Positions 1-8,425 of a stretch of 64,000 bases of DNA are shown here, piece by piece (positions within the stretch are counted from its first letter, which is position 1; each line of letters begins with the position of its first letter). The DNA is from Polaromonas sp. GTDB taxonomy: Bacteria; Pseudomonadota; Gammaproteobacteria; Burkholderiales; Burkholderiaceae_C. The position numbers were made by a program, and so were the translations under genes. The stretch is from contig NZ_JABBPE010000008.1 in the NCBI RefSeq assembly GCF_012927455.1, positions 248,001 through 312,000 on the forward strand, given 5' to 3'. The notes beneath the pieces were generated by a model, which did no database searches, was not told the origin of the DNA, and was given only the letters and a program-made list of their open reading frames with translations.

Positions 1-848
1 TCGATTTCGGCGATCAGCGCCTTGGGGCCCAGCAGATAGCCCAGGCGCACGCCGGCCAGCCCAAACTTGCTCAGGGTGCGCAGCAGCAGCACATGGCGGT
101 GCCGGCCGATGCGGTCGATATAGCTTTTGCTGGAAAAGGGCTGGTAGGCCTCGTCCAGCACCACCAGGCCGCCTTGCAGGCCCACGGCGTCGATGATCTT
201 TTCAATCACCGCGTCGTCCCACAGATTGGCAGTCGGGTTGTTCGGGTAGGCCAGGTAGGTGATGGACGGCTTGTGTTCAGCAATAGCCGCCAGCATGGCG
301 GCTTCGTCGAGCTCGAAATCGGCCGTCAAATCAACGCCTATGAACTTCAGGCCCTGCAGCTGCGCGCTCATGGCGTACATCACAAAACCTGGCAGCGGCG
401 CGAGGATCGCGGCAGCCGGTCGGCCGCTGCTGGATGCATCGCCCGGCACATCGCAGGCCATGGCCAGCAGCGCAATCAGCTCGTCCGAACCATTGCCCAG
501 CATGATGTCAAAGCCCTCGGGCATCGCGGCGTAGTCGGCCAGCGCAGCGCGCAAGTCATTGACCCGGCCATCGGGATAACGGTTCAGCGCCAGCGCCCCG
601 AGCCGCTGACCGAGCTCGACCTGCAGGGCGGCCGGCAGGCGGTGCGGATTTTCCATCGCGTCCAGCTTGACCATGCCGCTTGACGGCTGGATGGCGTAAG
701 CGTGCATGGACTGCACATCCTGGCGAAACACATGCACCCCCACGCTTGCCACTTCGTGTGCGGCGCTGCCCCCTGAGTGGGCGGAACTTGCTCGGGGCGG
801 CCCGTCGCTGCGTTCGGCGGAGAGTTTCTGTCCATTGGTAGCGGTCAT
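1..848 (-). CDS. hisC: Histidinol-phosphate aminotransferase, C-terminus cut by the window edge
   Basis: PLP-dependent transaminase of histidine biosynthesis converting imidazole-acetol phosphate to histidinol phosphate in the cytosol. The minus frame stays open to the window edge. It reads [10 protein letters not shown] near residue 60, then [17 protein letters not shown] (PLP-fold substrate loop) and VVLDEAY (Asp/Tyr contacting PLP). The PLP lysine region [10 protein letters not shown] is near the edge. The ATG at 848 shares an ATGA overlap with the hisD stop, which fixes the start and implies translational coupling. The first ~37 residues are not usual HisC sequence: they are encoded by a copy of the GC-rich repeat R2 (737-812). 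Family-typical sequence begins near [15 protein letters not shown]. The 3' end is missing, so full length is unknown. Confidence 0.93.
   Translation of the reverse strand, partial: MTATNGQKLSAERSDGPPRASSAHSGGSAAHEVASVGVHVFRQDVQSMHAYAIQPSSGMVKLDAMENPHRLPAALQVELGQRLGALALNRYPDGRVNDLRAALADYAAMPEGFDIMLGNGSDELIALLAMACDVPGDASSSGRPAAAILAPLPGFVMYAMSAQLQGLKFIGVDLTADFELDEAAMLAAIAEHKPSITYLAYPNNPTANLWDDAVIEKIIDAVGLQGGLVVLDEAYQPFSSKSYIDRIGRHRHVLLLRTLSKFGLAGVRLGYLLGPKALIAEI
737..812 (+). repeat. R2 dispersed GC-rich repeat, copy 1 (inside hisC 5' end)
   Basis: A 76-bp unit beginning CCCCCACGCTT and ending GGGGCGGCCCGTCGCTGCG. It matches, with few differences and no large gaps, the reverse complement of the two tandem units at 4479-4639. 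It shares the landmarks CACTTCGTGT, GCGCTGCCCCC and GGGGCGGCCCG. It lies wholly within the hisC reading frame. Confidence 0.75.
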
Positions 849-2188
849 TTATTCACTCTCATGGCGGGCACGTCCTGCAGGCGCATCTCGGCGGCGCGCG
901 CATGGGCCTGCAGGCCTTCGCCATAAGCCAGTTCGGCGGCAATTTTGCCCAGCACCTGCGCCCCGGCTTCGCTGACTTCGATCAGGCTGGAGCGTTTTTG
1001 AAAATCGTAGACCCCCAGCGGACTGGAAAAGCGCGCCGTGCCGCTGGTGGGCAGCACATGGTTGGGGCCGGCGCAATAGTCTCCCAGGCTTTCGCTGGTG
1101 TAGGCACCCAGGAAAATCGCGCCAGCGTGGCGCAGCAACGGTTCCCAGCGATGCGGGTCGCGGCTGGAGACTTCCAGATGCTCGGGCGCAATCCGGTTGC
1201 TGATCTCGCAGGCTTCTTCCATGCTGCGCGTCAGAATCAGCGCACCGCGGCCATTGAGCGATTTGGCGATGATGTCGGCGCGCGGCATCTGCGGCAGCAG
1301 GCGGTTCATCGCGGCCAGCACTGCGTCGATATAGGCCGCATCGGGGCACAGCAAAATGCTTTGGGCCAGCTCGTCGTGCTCAGCCTGGCTGAACAAGTCC
1401 ATCGCCACCCAGTCGGCGGGTGTGCTGCCATCGGCCAGCACCAAAATCTCGGAGGGTCCGGCAATCATGTCTATACCCACCGTGCCAAAGACGCGGCGCT
1501 TGGCAGCGGCCACATAGGCGTTACCAGGGCCGGTGATCTTGTCGACGGCGGGAATGGTGGCGGTGCCATAGGCCAGCGCCGCCACAGCCTGCGCACCGCC
1601 TACCGTGAAGGCGCGCGTGACGCCGGCCACGTAAGCGGCCGCCAGCACCAGGGCATTCTTTTCCCCCTTGGGGGTAGGCACGACCATGATGATTTCAGCC
1701 ACACCGGCCACATGCGCGGGGATGGCGTTCATCAGCACCGAGGACGGGTAGGCCGCCTTGCCGCCGGGCACGTAAATGCCGACGCGGTCAAGTGGCGTGA
1801 CCTTCTGGCCCAGCAGCGTGCCGTCTTCATCGCGGTAGCTCCAGCTTTCGCCATTGGCCTTTTTTTGCGCCTCGTGGTACGTGCGCACGCGCCGCGCGGC
1901 CGCTTGCAAGGCGTCCCGCTGGGCAGCCGGAATCGCCTCGAAGGCGGCTTTCAATTCGGCCTGGGTGAGTTCGAGCTCGCTCATGGAGGCGACGCTCAGG
2001 CCGTCAAAACGCGCGGTGTATTCAAGCACCGCCGCATCACCGCGCTGCTGCACGTCGGTCAGGATGTCGGCGACGCGCTGCTCGATCGCCGCGTCGGTGG
2101 CGGCGGACCAATGCAGGCGCGCCTTGAATTGGGCATCAAAAGTGCTGTCAACGCAGGATAGACGGGCGGGAGCAGCTATTAATTTCAT
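845..2188 (-). CDS. hisD: Histidinol dehydrogenase
   Basis: Zn- and NAD-dependent enzyme that oxidises histidinol to histidine in two steps, the last reactions of histidine biosynthesis. 447 aa, normal for the family. Diagnostic segments are [18 protein letters not shown] (about residues 138-155), [29 protein letters not shown], the SQAEHDE motif with the catalytic Glu/His region, and [10 protein letters not shown] near the C-terminus. It overlaps hisC by 4 bp and follows hisG by 26 bp. The start codon and first ~19 codons lie inside a copy of the R1 mini-repeat (2133-2191). No in-frame alternative start is better: conserved sequence starts near residue 20. Confidence 0.97.
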   Translation of the reverse strand: MKLIAAPARLSCVDSTFDAQFKARLHWSAATDAAIEQRVADILTDVQQRGDAAVLEYTARFDGLSVASMSELELTQAELKAAFEAIPAAQRDALQAAARRVRTYHEAQKKANGESWSYRDEDGTLLGQKVTPLDRVGIYVPGGKAAYPSSVLMNAIPAHVAGVAEIIMVVPTPKGEKNALVLAAAYVAGVTRAFTVGGAQAVAALAYGTATIPAVDKITGPGNAYVAAAKRRVFGTVGIDMIAGPSEILVLADGSTPADWVAMDLFSQAEHDELAQSILLCPDAAYIDAVLAAMNRLLPQMPRADIIAKSLNGRGALILTRSMEEACEISNRIAPEHLEVSSRDPHRWEPLLRHAGAIFLGAYTSESLGDYCAGPNHVLPTSGTARFSSPLGVYDFQKRSSLIEVSEAGAQVLGKIAAELAYGEGLQAHARAAEMRLQDVPAMRVNK

Positions 2189-2191
2189 AGC
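2133..2191 (-). repeat. R1 mini-repeat copy 1 (contains the hisD start codon)
   Basis: On the minus strand it reads GCTATGAAATTAATAGCT and continues to a GCACTTTTGATGC end. It aligns without gaps over 59 bp to the copy at 49386 (about 40 identities by eye). The ATG of hisD is the ATG in the GCTATGAAA arm. Confidence 0.7.
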
Positions 2192-2214
2192 ATTAAAGGG
2201 TTGTAAGTGTTCGG

Positions 2215-2865
2215 TTAACGGGCCACGGCGCCGGCCGAGGCCAACGCCAGCGCATCAATCATCTTGCGGATGGGCGCGTAGTTGAGCTTGAGCGCAATCT
2301 GGTTCACCACCAGGTGCGAACTGATGTCCATGATGCGTTCGACCTCGACCAAATGATTGGCCTTGAGCGTGCTTCCTGTTGACACCAGATCGACGATGGC
2401 GTCGGCCAGCCCGGTCAGCGGCGCCAGTTCCATGCTGCCGTAGAGCTTGATCAGGTCGACGTGCACGCCTTTGGTGGCAAAAAAGTCGCGGGCAATCGCC
2501 ACGTACTTGGTCGCCACTTTCAGGCGCGAACCCTGCCTGACGGCGGCGCCGTAGTCGAAACCCTGGCGCACCGCCACGCTGATGCGGCATTTGGCAATCT
2601 GCAGATCGAGCGGCTGGTACAGGCCCAAGCTGCCGGACTCCAGCAGCGTGTCTTTGCCGACCACGCCCAGATCGGCACCGCCGTACTGCACATAGGTCGG
2701 CACGTCGGTAGCGCGCACCAGCACCACGCGCAGACCGGGCTGGTTGGTGTCAAGTATCAGCTTGCGTGATTTTTCCGGGTCGTCCAGCACCTCAATGCCG
2801 GCGCTTTTGAGCAACGGCAGGATATCGTCGAAGATGCGGCCTTTAGATAAAGCGAGGGTGATCAT
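2215..2865 (-). CDS. hisG: ATP phosphoribosyltransferase, short form
   Basis: First enzyme of histidine biosynthesis, joining ATP and PRPP to form phosphoribosyl-ATP. At 216 aa it is the short HisG type, which lacks the C-terminal ACT-like regulatory domain and needs the HisZ partner for activity and histidine feedback (family knowledge; hisZ is not in this window). Signatures: ALSKGRI at the N-terminus, [22 protein letters not shown] and the PRPP loop [14 protein letters not shown] near residue 165. The start ATG overlaps the murA stop by 4 bp (ATGA). 26 bp separate it from hisD, so hisG-hisD-hisC appear to be read with murA. Confidence 0.96.
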   Translation of the reverse strand: MITLALSKGRIFDDILPLLKSAGIEVLDDPEKSRKLILDTNQPGLRVVLVRATDVPTYVQYGGADLGVVGKDTLLESGSLGLYQPLDLQIAKCRISVAVRQGFDYGAAVRQGSRLKVATKYVAIARDFFATKGVHVDLIKLYGSMELAPLTGLADAIVDLVSTGSTLKANHLVEVERIMDISSHLVVNQIALKLNYAPIRKMIDALALASAGAVAR

Positions 2866-4136
2866 GATTTGACTCGTTCTATGTCTGCACCGATGCCGCG
2901 CAGCTTGGCTTCCATCTGGTCGTAACCGCGGTCCAAGTGGTAAATGCGCTCGATCACGGTTTCGCCCTCGGCCACCAGACCGGCAATCACCAGGCTGGCA
3001 GAGGCGCGCAAATCGGTGGCCATGACGGTGGCGCCCGAGAGTTTTTCAACGCCTTCAATCGTTGCCACCTTGCCTTCGATCTGTATCCTGGCGCCCAGTC
3101 GCACCAGCTCGTTGACGTGCATGAAACGATTTTCAAAAATCGTCTCGGTCACGCTGCTGCTGCCTTGCGCAATGGCGTTGAGCGCCATGAACTGCGCCTG
3201 CATGTCGGTCGGGAAGCCGGGGTACTCGGTGGTGCAAAAAGACTGCGCCTTCATGCGGCCCTGGGCCTGGATGCGGATAAAGCCTTCGCCGGCGCTGACC
3301 GTAGCGCCCGCTTCGCGCAACTTGTCGATCACCGCATCGAGGTGGTCGGCGCGGCCATGCTTGAGCACCACATCGCCGCCCGCCGCCGCCACGGCACACA
3401 AAAAGGTGCCGGCCTCTATCCGGTCGGCCACCACCTGGTGGGTGCAGCCGTGCAGGCGCTCCACGCCCTGAATTCTGATGCGGCGAGAGCCGTGGCCTTC
3501 GATGCGGGCGCCCATCTTGATAAGCATCTCGGCCAAGTCGCCAATCTCAGGCTCTTGCGCGGCGTTTTCGAGAATCGTTTCACCCTCGGCCAGGCTGGCG
3601 GCCATCAGGAAGTTTTCGGTCCCGGTGACGGTCACCATGTCGGTCGTGATGCTGGCGCCCTTCAGGCGTTGACGATTTGCCGGCAATTTGGCCAGCATGT
3701 AACCGTGTTCGACCGTGATCTCGGCCCCCATGGCCTGCAGGCCCTTGATGTGCTGGTCGACCGGCCGAGAACCGATGGCGCAACCACCGGGTAGCGACAC
3801 CGTGGCTTCGCCGAAGCGCGCCAGCAGCGGGCCCAGGGCCAGCACCGAGGCGCGCATGGTTTTGACCAGTTCATAGGGCGCTTCGGGCGAACTCAGCGCG
3901 CCCGCGTTGAGCGTGACGGTGCCCGGCACGGCCTGGCTACGCTCGGCCGCCACGCCCATGTTGCGGATTAACTTGAGCATGGTGGCCACGTCCTGCAGGC
4001 CGGGCACGTTCTCCAGCGTCACCGTGTCGGCGGTCAACAGGGCCGCGCAAAGCTCCGGCAAAGCGGCGTTTTTGGCGCCCGAGATGTTGACGGTGCCGGC
4101 CAGCGACTTGCCGCCGCGAATCAATAGTTTGTCCAT
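2862..4136 (-). CDS. murA: UDP-N-acetylglucosamine 1-carboxyvinyltransferase
   Basis: Transfers enolpyruvate from PEP to UDP-GlcNAc, the committed step of peptidoglycan precursor synthesis in the cytosol; target of fosfomycin. 424 aa from the MDKLLIRGG start at 4136. An in-frame ATG at 4169 would add 11 non-conserved residues and overlap the ibaG end, so I prefer 4136. The catalytic Cys is seen in [14 protein letters not shown] (family Cys115), so the enzyme should be fosfomycin-type rather than the Asp variant. Other landmarks: [33 protein letters not shown] and the C-terminal [13 protein letters not shown]. It sits 4 bp downstream of ibaG and overlaps hisG by 4 bp. Confidence 0.97.
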   Translation of the reverse strand: MDKLLIRGGKSLAGTVNISGAKNAALPELCAALLTADTVTLENVPGLQDVATMLKLIRNMGVAAERSQAVPGTVTLNAGALSSPEAPYELVKTMRASVLALGPLLARFGEATVSLPGGCAIGSRPVDQHIKGLQAMGAEITVEHGYMLAKLPANRQRLKGASITTDMVTVTGTENFLMAASLAEGETILENAAQEPEIGDLAEMLIKMGARIEGHGSRRIRIQGVERLHGCTHQVVADRIEAGTFLCAVAAAGGDVVLKHGRADHLDAVIDKLREAGATVSAGEGFIRIQAQGRMKAQSFCTTEYPGFPTDMQAQFMALNAIAQGSSSVTETIFENRFMHVNELVRLGARIQIEGKVATIEGVEKLSGATVMATDLRASASLVIAGLVAEGETVIERIYHLDRGYDQMEAKLRGIGADIERVKS

Positions 4137-4140
4137 TTTT

Positions 4141-4386
4141 TTATTGCGCTTTAAGTGCGGCCCATTCAACAGGCGTGTGGGTTTTCATCGACAGGGCATG
4201 AACCTCGCCGGTCTGAATTCGGTTTCCAACCGCGGCATAGCCGCGATGGTGGCGCTGGATCCTGGTCAATCCTTCAAAAGCGCTGGAAACGACGATGGCG
4301 AACCAGTGACTGCCGTCACCGGACACTTCGAGGTACTCGCAGGGCAGGCCCGCGGCAATGATGGTTTGGAGTTCTTCGCTGGTCAT
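4141..4386 (-). CDS. ibaG: BolA family protein, IbaG type
   Basis: Small BolA-fold protein (81 aa) starting [10 protein letters not shown]. In this family a His/Cys pair binds [2Fe-2S] clusters together with monothiol glutaredoxins, and IbaG is linked to Fe-S delivery and acid/envelope stress. Seen: [20 protein letters not shown] and the conserved [16 protein letters not shown] block. Cys16 lies in GLPCEYLEV. The start at 4386 is preceded by an AGGAAAAAAAT ribosome site. Longer in-frame extension upstream is just translated R2 repeat and is rejected. The ibaG-murA pairing matches E. coli and many proteobacteria. Confidence 0.9.
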   Translation of the reverse strand: MTSEELQTIIAAGLPCEYLEVSGDGSHWFAIVVSSAFEGLTRIQRHHRGYAAVGNRIQTGEVHALSMKTHTPVEWAALKAQ

Positions 4387-4478
4387 ATTTTTTTCCTGGT
4401 GCGTGGTGGTCACTGTATTTTCGTCGGGCTGCTCCAAGAACGGGAGCCTCCACGGATAAGCGCGAAGGCCACCGGCCA

Positions 4479-4639
4479 CAGCGCCGGGCCGCACCCAAGC
4501 CAGGCCCGCCCTTTCGGGAGGCAGCGCATTACACAAAGTAAAAAGCGTGGGGGCGAGGGCCGCCAGCGCCGGGCCGCCCCAAGCCAGGCCAGCCCCCTCG
4601 GGGGGCAGCGCATTACACGAAGTGAAAAGCGTGGGGGCC
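4479..4639 (-). repeat. R2 dispersed repeat, two tandem copies
   Basis: Two near-identical ~76-bp units (4479-4554 and 4564-4639) in direct orientation. Each contains, read on the minus strand, CCCCCACGCTTTT, a TTGTGTAATGCGCTGCC or TCGTGTAATGCGCTGCC block, and GGCCTGGCTTGGG followed by GGCCCGGCGCTG. They fill almost all of the 259-bp gap between the ABC permease and ibaG. The unit contains a short palindrome (CCCCCGAGGGGG in the second copy), but there is no T-run to make it a standard terminator. Confidence 0.8.
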
Positions 4640-4645
4640 ATACCT

Positions 4646-5401
4646 TTAATGCCTGATTTTGTAGCCGGTGCGCAGCATGGTGACGGCCACGGCGCTAACC
4701 AGCGCCAAGGCGGCCAGCACAATGCCGAGGCTCAGCCAGGGCGAGACGTCGCTGACGCCAAAAAAGCCGTAACGAAAGCCGTCAATCATGTAGAAAAACG
4801 GATTCAGGTGGCTGATTTTTTGCCAAAAAGGCGGCAAAGAATGAATTGAATAAAACACGCCGCTCAAAAACGTCATGGGCATGATGACGAAGTTCTGGAA
4901 AGTCGCCATTTGGTCAAATTTTTCAGACCACAATCCCGCGATGATGCCCAGCGCGCCCATCAGGGCGGCACCGAGGATGGCAAACAGCACGATCCACAGC
5001 GGCTCCGCAAAGCCGGGCCGGCCAAAAAACACAGTCACGGCAAACACCCCGCTGCCCACCAACAGCCCGCGCGCCACCGACGAGCCGACGTAAGCCAAAA
5101 ACCAGTGCCAGTGCGACAGCGGCGTGAGCAACACAAACACCAGGCTGCCCATAATCTTGCTCTGGATCAGCGAGGAAGAACTGTTGGCGAAGGCGTTTTG
5201 CAGCACGCTCATCATCACCAAGCCAGGCACCAGAAAGGCGGTGTAGCTGATCTGGTCATAAACTTTGACCTGTCCTTGCAGCACATGGCCAAAAATCAGC
5301 ATGTAGAGTACGGCTGTCAATATCGGCGCGCCTACGGTCTGGAAGCCGACCTTCCAGAAACGCAGGATTTCCTTGTAGAAAAGGGTTTGCCAGCCGATCA
5401 T
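4646..5401 (-). CDS. ABC-2 type transport permease, YadH-like
   Basis: Inner-membrane permease of an ABC exporter; 251 aa with about six hydrophobic segments (for example APILTAVLYMLIFG, TAFLVPGLVMMSVLQNAF, LWIVLFAILGAALMGALGII, LSLGIVLAALALVSAVAV). The conserved ABC-2 region NFVIMPMTFLSGVFYSI followed by LPPFWQKISHLNPFFYMIDGFRYG is the family signature. It overlaps the ATPase gene by 4 bp, so the two form one transporter (YadGH family). The substrate is unknown. Its position after the mla genes suggests an envelope role, but the sequence does not show it. The stop is followed by R2 repeats. Confidence 0.9.
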   Translation of the reverse strand: MIGWQTLFYKEILRFWKVGFQTVGAPILTAVLYMLIFGHVLQGQVKVYDQISYTAFLVPGLVMMSVLQNAFANSSSSLIQSKIMGSLVFVLLTPLSHWHWFLAYVGSSVARGLLVGSGVFAVTVFFGRPGFAEPLWIVLFAILGAALMGALGIIAGLWSEKFDQMATFQNFVIMPMTFLSGVFYSIHSLPPFWQKISHLNPFFYMIDGFRYGFFGVSDVSPWLSLGIVLAALALVSAVAVTMLRTGYKIRH

Positions 5402-6366
5402 TTCGCGGCTCCGGCCAAATCCAGTGCATCGACGGCAAGAGGCACTTTCGCAGCGCTTTCGTTCATGACGTCGAGGAACACGTCTTCCAGATCGGCCTTG
5501 CGAATTTCCACATCCTCGGCCACCAGCCCGGCCTGGCGAATGGCGGCCAGGTACTGCTCGATCTCGCGCGCGTTGTGCGCGGGAAACTGCACGATGCGTC
5601 CGGTAATGCGCGCCTGCGCCGCCAGATGCATGGGCAGTTCGCTGTCAATTTTGAAACGCAGCACATTGCTTGAGGCCGCCTTGAGCAGCTCGGAAGTCTG
5701 GTCCAGCGCCACCAAACGCCCTTGCTTGAGCATGGCGACGCGGCTGCACAAGGCCTCGGCTTCTTCAAGGTAGTGCGTGGTCAGCAGCACGGTGCTGCCC
5801 TGTTTGTTGAGTTTGGCGATGAACTGCCACAAGGTCTGGCGCAGCTCCACATCAACGCCGGCGGTCGGCTCGTCGAGCACGATCACCTGCGGCTGGTGCA
5901 CCAGCGCCTGCGCCACCAGTACGCGCCGTTTCATGCCGCCCGAGAGCTGGCGCATGTTGGCGTTGGCCTTGTCGGCCAGGCCCAGACTGGCCAGCAGCTC
6001 GTCAATCCAGGCATCGTTGTGCTTGATGCCGAAATAGCCTGACTGGATGCGCAGCGCCTCGCGCACGGTGAAAAACGGATCGAACACCAGCTCTTGCGGC
6101 ACCACGCCGAGCTTGCGCCTGGCGTTGGCGTAATCGGTGACCACATCGCTGCCATGCACCTTGACGCAACCACTGCTGGCGCGTGACAGGCCCGCCAGAA
6201 TGCTGATGAGCGTGGTCTTTCCGGCGCCGTTGGGCCCCAGCAGGCCGAAGAACTCACCTTGCGGAATGTCAAAGCTCACGTTGTCCAGCGCCCGCACAGC
6301 AGGGCCGGTTTGTTTTCGCTCGGAGGGGTAGGTTTTACAGACGGACTGGAAAGAGATAGCTGGCAT
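5398..6366 (-). CDS. ABC transporter ATP-binding protein, YadG-like
   Basis: Cytosolic ATPase partner of the YadH-like permease (322 aa). Walker A GPNGAGKTTL at about residues 43-52, Q-loop PQELVFDP, signature LSGGMKRR near 141, Walker B VIVLDEPTAGVD near 161, and H-loop TTHYLEEAE. The ~85-residue C-terminal tail (after ALDQTSELL) is the usual extension of YadG-type export ATPases. It starts at ATG 6366, about 100 bp after mlaB ends; no promoter was recognised in that gap. The role in exporting a lipid, polysaccharide or drug is not determinable from sequence. Confidence 0.92.
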   Translation of the reverse strand: MPAISFQSVCKTYPSERKQTGPAVRALDNVSFDIPQGEFFGLLGPNGAGKTTLISILAGLSRASSGCVKVHGSDVVTDYANARRKLGVVPQELVFDPFFTVREALRIQSGYFGIKHNDAWIDELLASLGLADKANANMRQLSGGMKRRVLVAQALVHQPQVIVLDEPTAGVDVELRQTLWQFIAKLNKQGSTVLLTTHYLEEAEALCSRVAMLKQGRLVALDQTSELLKAASSNVLRFKIDSELPMHLAAQARITGRIVQFPAHNAREIEQYLAAIRQAGLVAEDVEIRKADLEDVFLDVMNESAAKVPLAVDALDLAGAAK

Positions 6367-6467
6367 TAACCCACTATTTTAAGGGCTGGCGCCAGCATCT
6401 CTGGGACGGACCGTTCAAGTCCCCGCTCGGCGCAAACGGCGCGCGGCAAACCGGCCCGAACGCCGGC

Positions 6468-6749
6468 TCAGGCCGGGACGGCCGCACTGTCTGGAATCAG
6501 CTCGGCAACGCCGTACAGACCGGCCAGCTGACGCAGCCGTGCCGGCAGACCCTGCACCGAAAAAGCCTTGCCCCCAGCCAGCGCTTCGCGCCGGCATGCG
6601 AGCAGCAGCGCCAGAGCGGACGAGTCAAATTCGTGCAGGCCGTTGGCATCGGCCACCAGTTGCGCCGGCTGTGACGCCACCGCCTGTTTCAAGCCAAGGG
6701 CAAACTGTGCCGACGCAGCGTGCGTCAAAACCGCAGGAAGTGTCAGCAT
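6468..6749 (-). CDS. mlaB: STAS-domain protein of the Mla lipid transport system
   Basis: Single STAS domain, 93 aa, with the anti-sigma-antagonist-like core DANGLHEFDSSALALLLACRREA. In E. coli MlaB binds MlaF and is needed for stability and activity of the MlaFEDB complex at the inner membrane. It lies 14 bp after mlaC in the same direction, at the end of an mlaFED-A-C-B array, which supports the assignment. The sequence is divergent, as MlaB proteins usually are. Confidence 0.85.
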   Translation of the reverse strand: MLTLPAVLTHAASAQFALGLKQAVASQPAQLVADANGLHEFDSSALALLLACRREALAGGKAFSVQGLPARLRQLAGLYGVAELIPDSAAVPA

Positions 6750-6763
6750 GGCAAGCAGCTGTC

Positions 6764-7420
6764 TCAGGACTTCTGCTCGGACTTTTGATCGCCAGCGTTG
6801 GACTTGTTGCGCTGCGCCAGCGCGGCGATCAGGCCGTCAACCCCTTTGGCACTGATTTCCTGAGCAAACTGGGTGCGGTAGGTTTCTACCAGCCAGACAC
6901 CCAACACGTTGAGGTCATAGATTTTCCAGCCCGAAGCGGTCTTTTCCATGCGGTAGTCGAGCTGCACCGGATCACCCCGGCCCAGCACTTCGCTGCGCAC
7001 CACGACTTCGGTGTCGGTTTCTGCAGCGCGCAGCGGTTTGACGCTCAGGCGCTGGTCCTTAACCTGCGAAAGGGCGCCTGAGTAGGTGCGCACCAGCAGT
7101 ATCTTGAACTCTTCCTGCAGCCGCGTCTTTTGTTCCGGCGTAGCCTGGCGCCAGTTGCGGCCAACGGCCGCCGCCGTCATGCGGGTGAAATTTACATTGG
7201 GCATGACCTTGCTGTCGACCAGCGCAATCACCTTGCTCATGTCACCAGCCTGTACGGCTTTGTCCGATTTGATGGTTTCCAGCACTTCTGCGGACACGCG
7301 TTTGATCAGGACGTCAGGGGCCTCATCGGCGGCGCGAACAAGCGGCGCAGACGCCAGCAGTGCCAGGCTGAGCGAGGCAGTCAACAAACGAACCAAAGTT
7401 CTACGATTCACGGGGTTCAT
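6764..7420 (-). CDS. mlaC: Periplasmic phospholipid-binding protein
   Basis: MlaC shuttles phospholipid between the MlaA-porin complex at the outer membrane and MlaFEDB at the inner membrane. 218 aa from ATG 7420, which has an AAGGAAAACC ribosome site. The longer in-frame ATG at 7492 would add 24 residues in front of the signal peptide and is rejected. The N-terminus has RR, then a hydrophobic run LLTASLSLALLASAPL with an Ala-rich cleavage site (VRAADE). Family features follow: VMPNVNFTRMTAAAVGRNWRQATPEQ, VDYRM-like LDYRMEKT, WKIYDLNVLGVWLVETYR. It ends 14 bp before mlaB; 162 bp separate it from mlaA. Confidence 0.93.
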   Translation of the reverse strand: MNPVNRRTLVRLLTASLSLALLASAPLVRAADEAPDVLIKRVSAEVLETIKSDKAVQAGDMSKVIALVDSKVMPNVNFTRMTAAAVGRNWRQATPEQKTRLQEEFKILLVRTYSGALSQVKDQRLSVKPLRAAETDTEVVVRSEVLGRGDPVQLDYRMEKTASGWKIYDLNVLGVWLVETYRTQFAQEISAKGVDGLIAALAQRNKSNAGDQKSEQKS

Positions 7421-7555
7421 GGTTTTCCTTCGAAAGCGAAACAAATGGAGATCAATATCGCAGCCTGTCCATAAGGCCGGGCTTGCCGACATCAGACATA
7501 CCTCAAATAATTTTGCGCCATGATGAGCGGCCGGCGATGAAGTTGTGCAACGGTC

Positions 7556-7574
7556 TTGTAAATGTTGTTTACAA
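7556..7574. promoter_or_regulatory. Perfect 7-bp inverted repeat between mlaA and mlaC
   Basis: TTGTAAA, five-base loop TGTTG, TTTACAA. It sits just past the mlaA stop on the minus strand, inside the 162-bp mlaA-mlaC gap. It could be a small operator or a hairpin protecting an mRNA end. No T-run follows on the minus strand, so it is not a good intrinsic terminator. The rest of the gap holds only the mlaC ribosome site. Confidence 0.3.
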
Positions 7575-7582
7575 CGCGCATC

Positions 7583-8425
7583 TTATTTGGCTGGCGCTGC
7601 AGGCTCGGCAGTTGCCCCGGCGCCAGGCGCAGCCTCGGGAACTACTTCAGGCAAATCGAAGCGCTCCTCGGGCGCTGTGTCTGCGCTAGGGCTTGCGCCG
7701 TTGTCCGAGCTAAAGTTAAAACCGCTGTTGCGCCGCAGATGACGCCGCAAATAAATTTCGCGGGAGAAACTGTATTTATCGAGTGCGGCCTGTTCCAGCA
7801 CATCCTCCACACCCAGCAAATTTGCCCGCAAGTTCACTGCACGCCCTGAAAGCAGGACGTTACGTGCCGGAATGTTTTCCACCCGGCCCAAAAGATCCAC
7901 CTTGCTGTCGACCAGCAAACCGGCGGAATCACGCACGGTGGAAGGGCCAAGCACCGGCAGCACCACGTAGGGGCCGGCTGCGATGCCCCAATGCCCCAGG
8001 GTGCGGCCGAAATCCTGGCTGTGCCTGGGAATTTCCAGATCGCTGGCCACGTCAAAAAGACCGCCCAGTCCCCAAAATGTGTTGGTGGTCACCCGAAACA
8101 GCGTGTCGGCAGCCTCTTTAGGCTTGAACTGCAATACGTTGTTGACCAGCGACCGGACGTCAGCAATATTGCCAAAGAAGTTGCTCACCCCCCGGCGCAG
8201 CGGCGCCGGCGTGGCATCACGGTAAAGGGTTGCTGCAGGCTTGACGAGGACGCGGTCCAGGCCCTCATTGAGTTTGAACACCGTCCGGTTGAACGGCTCC
8301 AGCGGGTCGGCCGGGTTGGCATCGGGCCCGGTGGCGCAACCTTGCAGCAGGGCGAAGGTGAACGTAAGCGCCAGCGCAGTGCTAGCCCTGTACACAGGCG
8401 CTTTCATGATGATGGATGTCGTCAT
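7583..8425 (-). CDS. mlaA: Outer-membrane lipoprotein MlaA (VacJ)
   Basis: Removes mislocalised phospholipid from the outer leaflet of the outer membrane and passes it to MlaC. 280 aa. Lipoprotein signal peptide with lipobox ALLQGC, Cys at about residue 30. MlaA core: DPLEPFNRTVFKLNEGLD, RGVSNFFGNIADVRSLVNN, RVTTNTFWGLGGLFDVASD, RTLGHWGIAAGPYVVLPVLGPS. The last ~40 residues are a low-complexity Pro/Ala/Glu tail. The start overlaps the mlaD stop by 4 bp. Having mlaA inside the mlaFED operon is usual in betaproteobacteria, whereas E. coli mlaA is elsewhere. Confidence 0.95.
   Translation of the reverse strand: MTTSIIMKAPVYRASTALALTFTFALLQGCATGPDANPADPLEPFNRTVFKLNEGLDRVLVKPAATLYRDATPAPLRRGVSNFFGNIADVRSLVNNVLQFKPKEAADTLFRVTTNTFWGLGGLFDVASDLEIPRHSQDFGRTLGHWGIAAGPYVVLPVLGPSTVRDSAGLLVDSKVDLLGRVENIPARNVLLSGRAVNLRANLLGVEDVLEQAALDKYSFSREIYLRRHLRRNSGFNFSSDNGASPSADTAPEERFDLPEVVPEAAPGAGATAEPAAPAK

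Noticed and set aside
4479-4639. Tandem units considered as a CRISPR array
   Set aside because: Only two units, no unique spacers of regular length and no cas genes.
4387-4722. 112-codon N-terminal extension of ibaG
   Set aside because: It is translated R2 repeat and antiframe to the ABC permease end; the BolA domain starts at 4386 with a good ribosome site.
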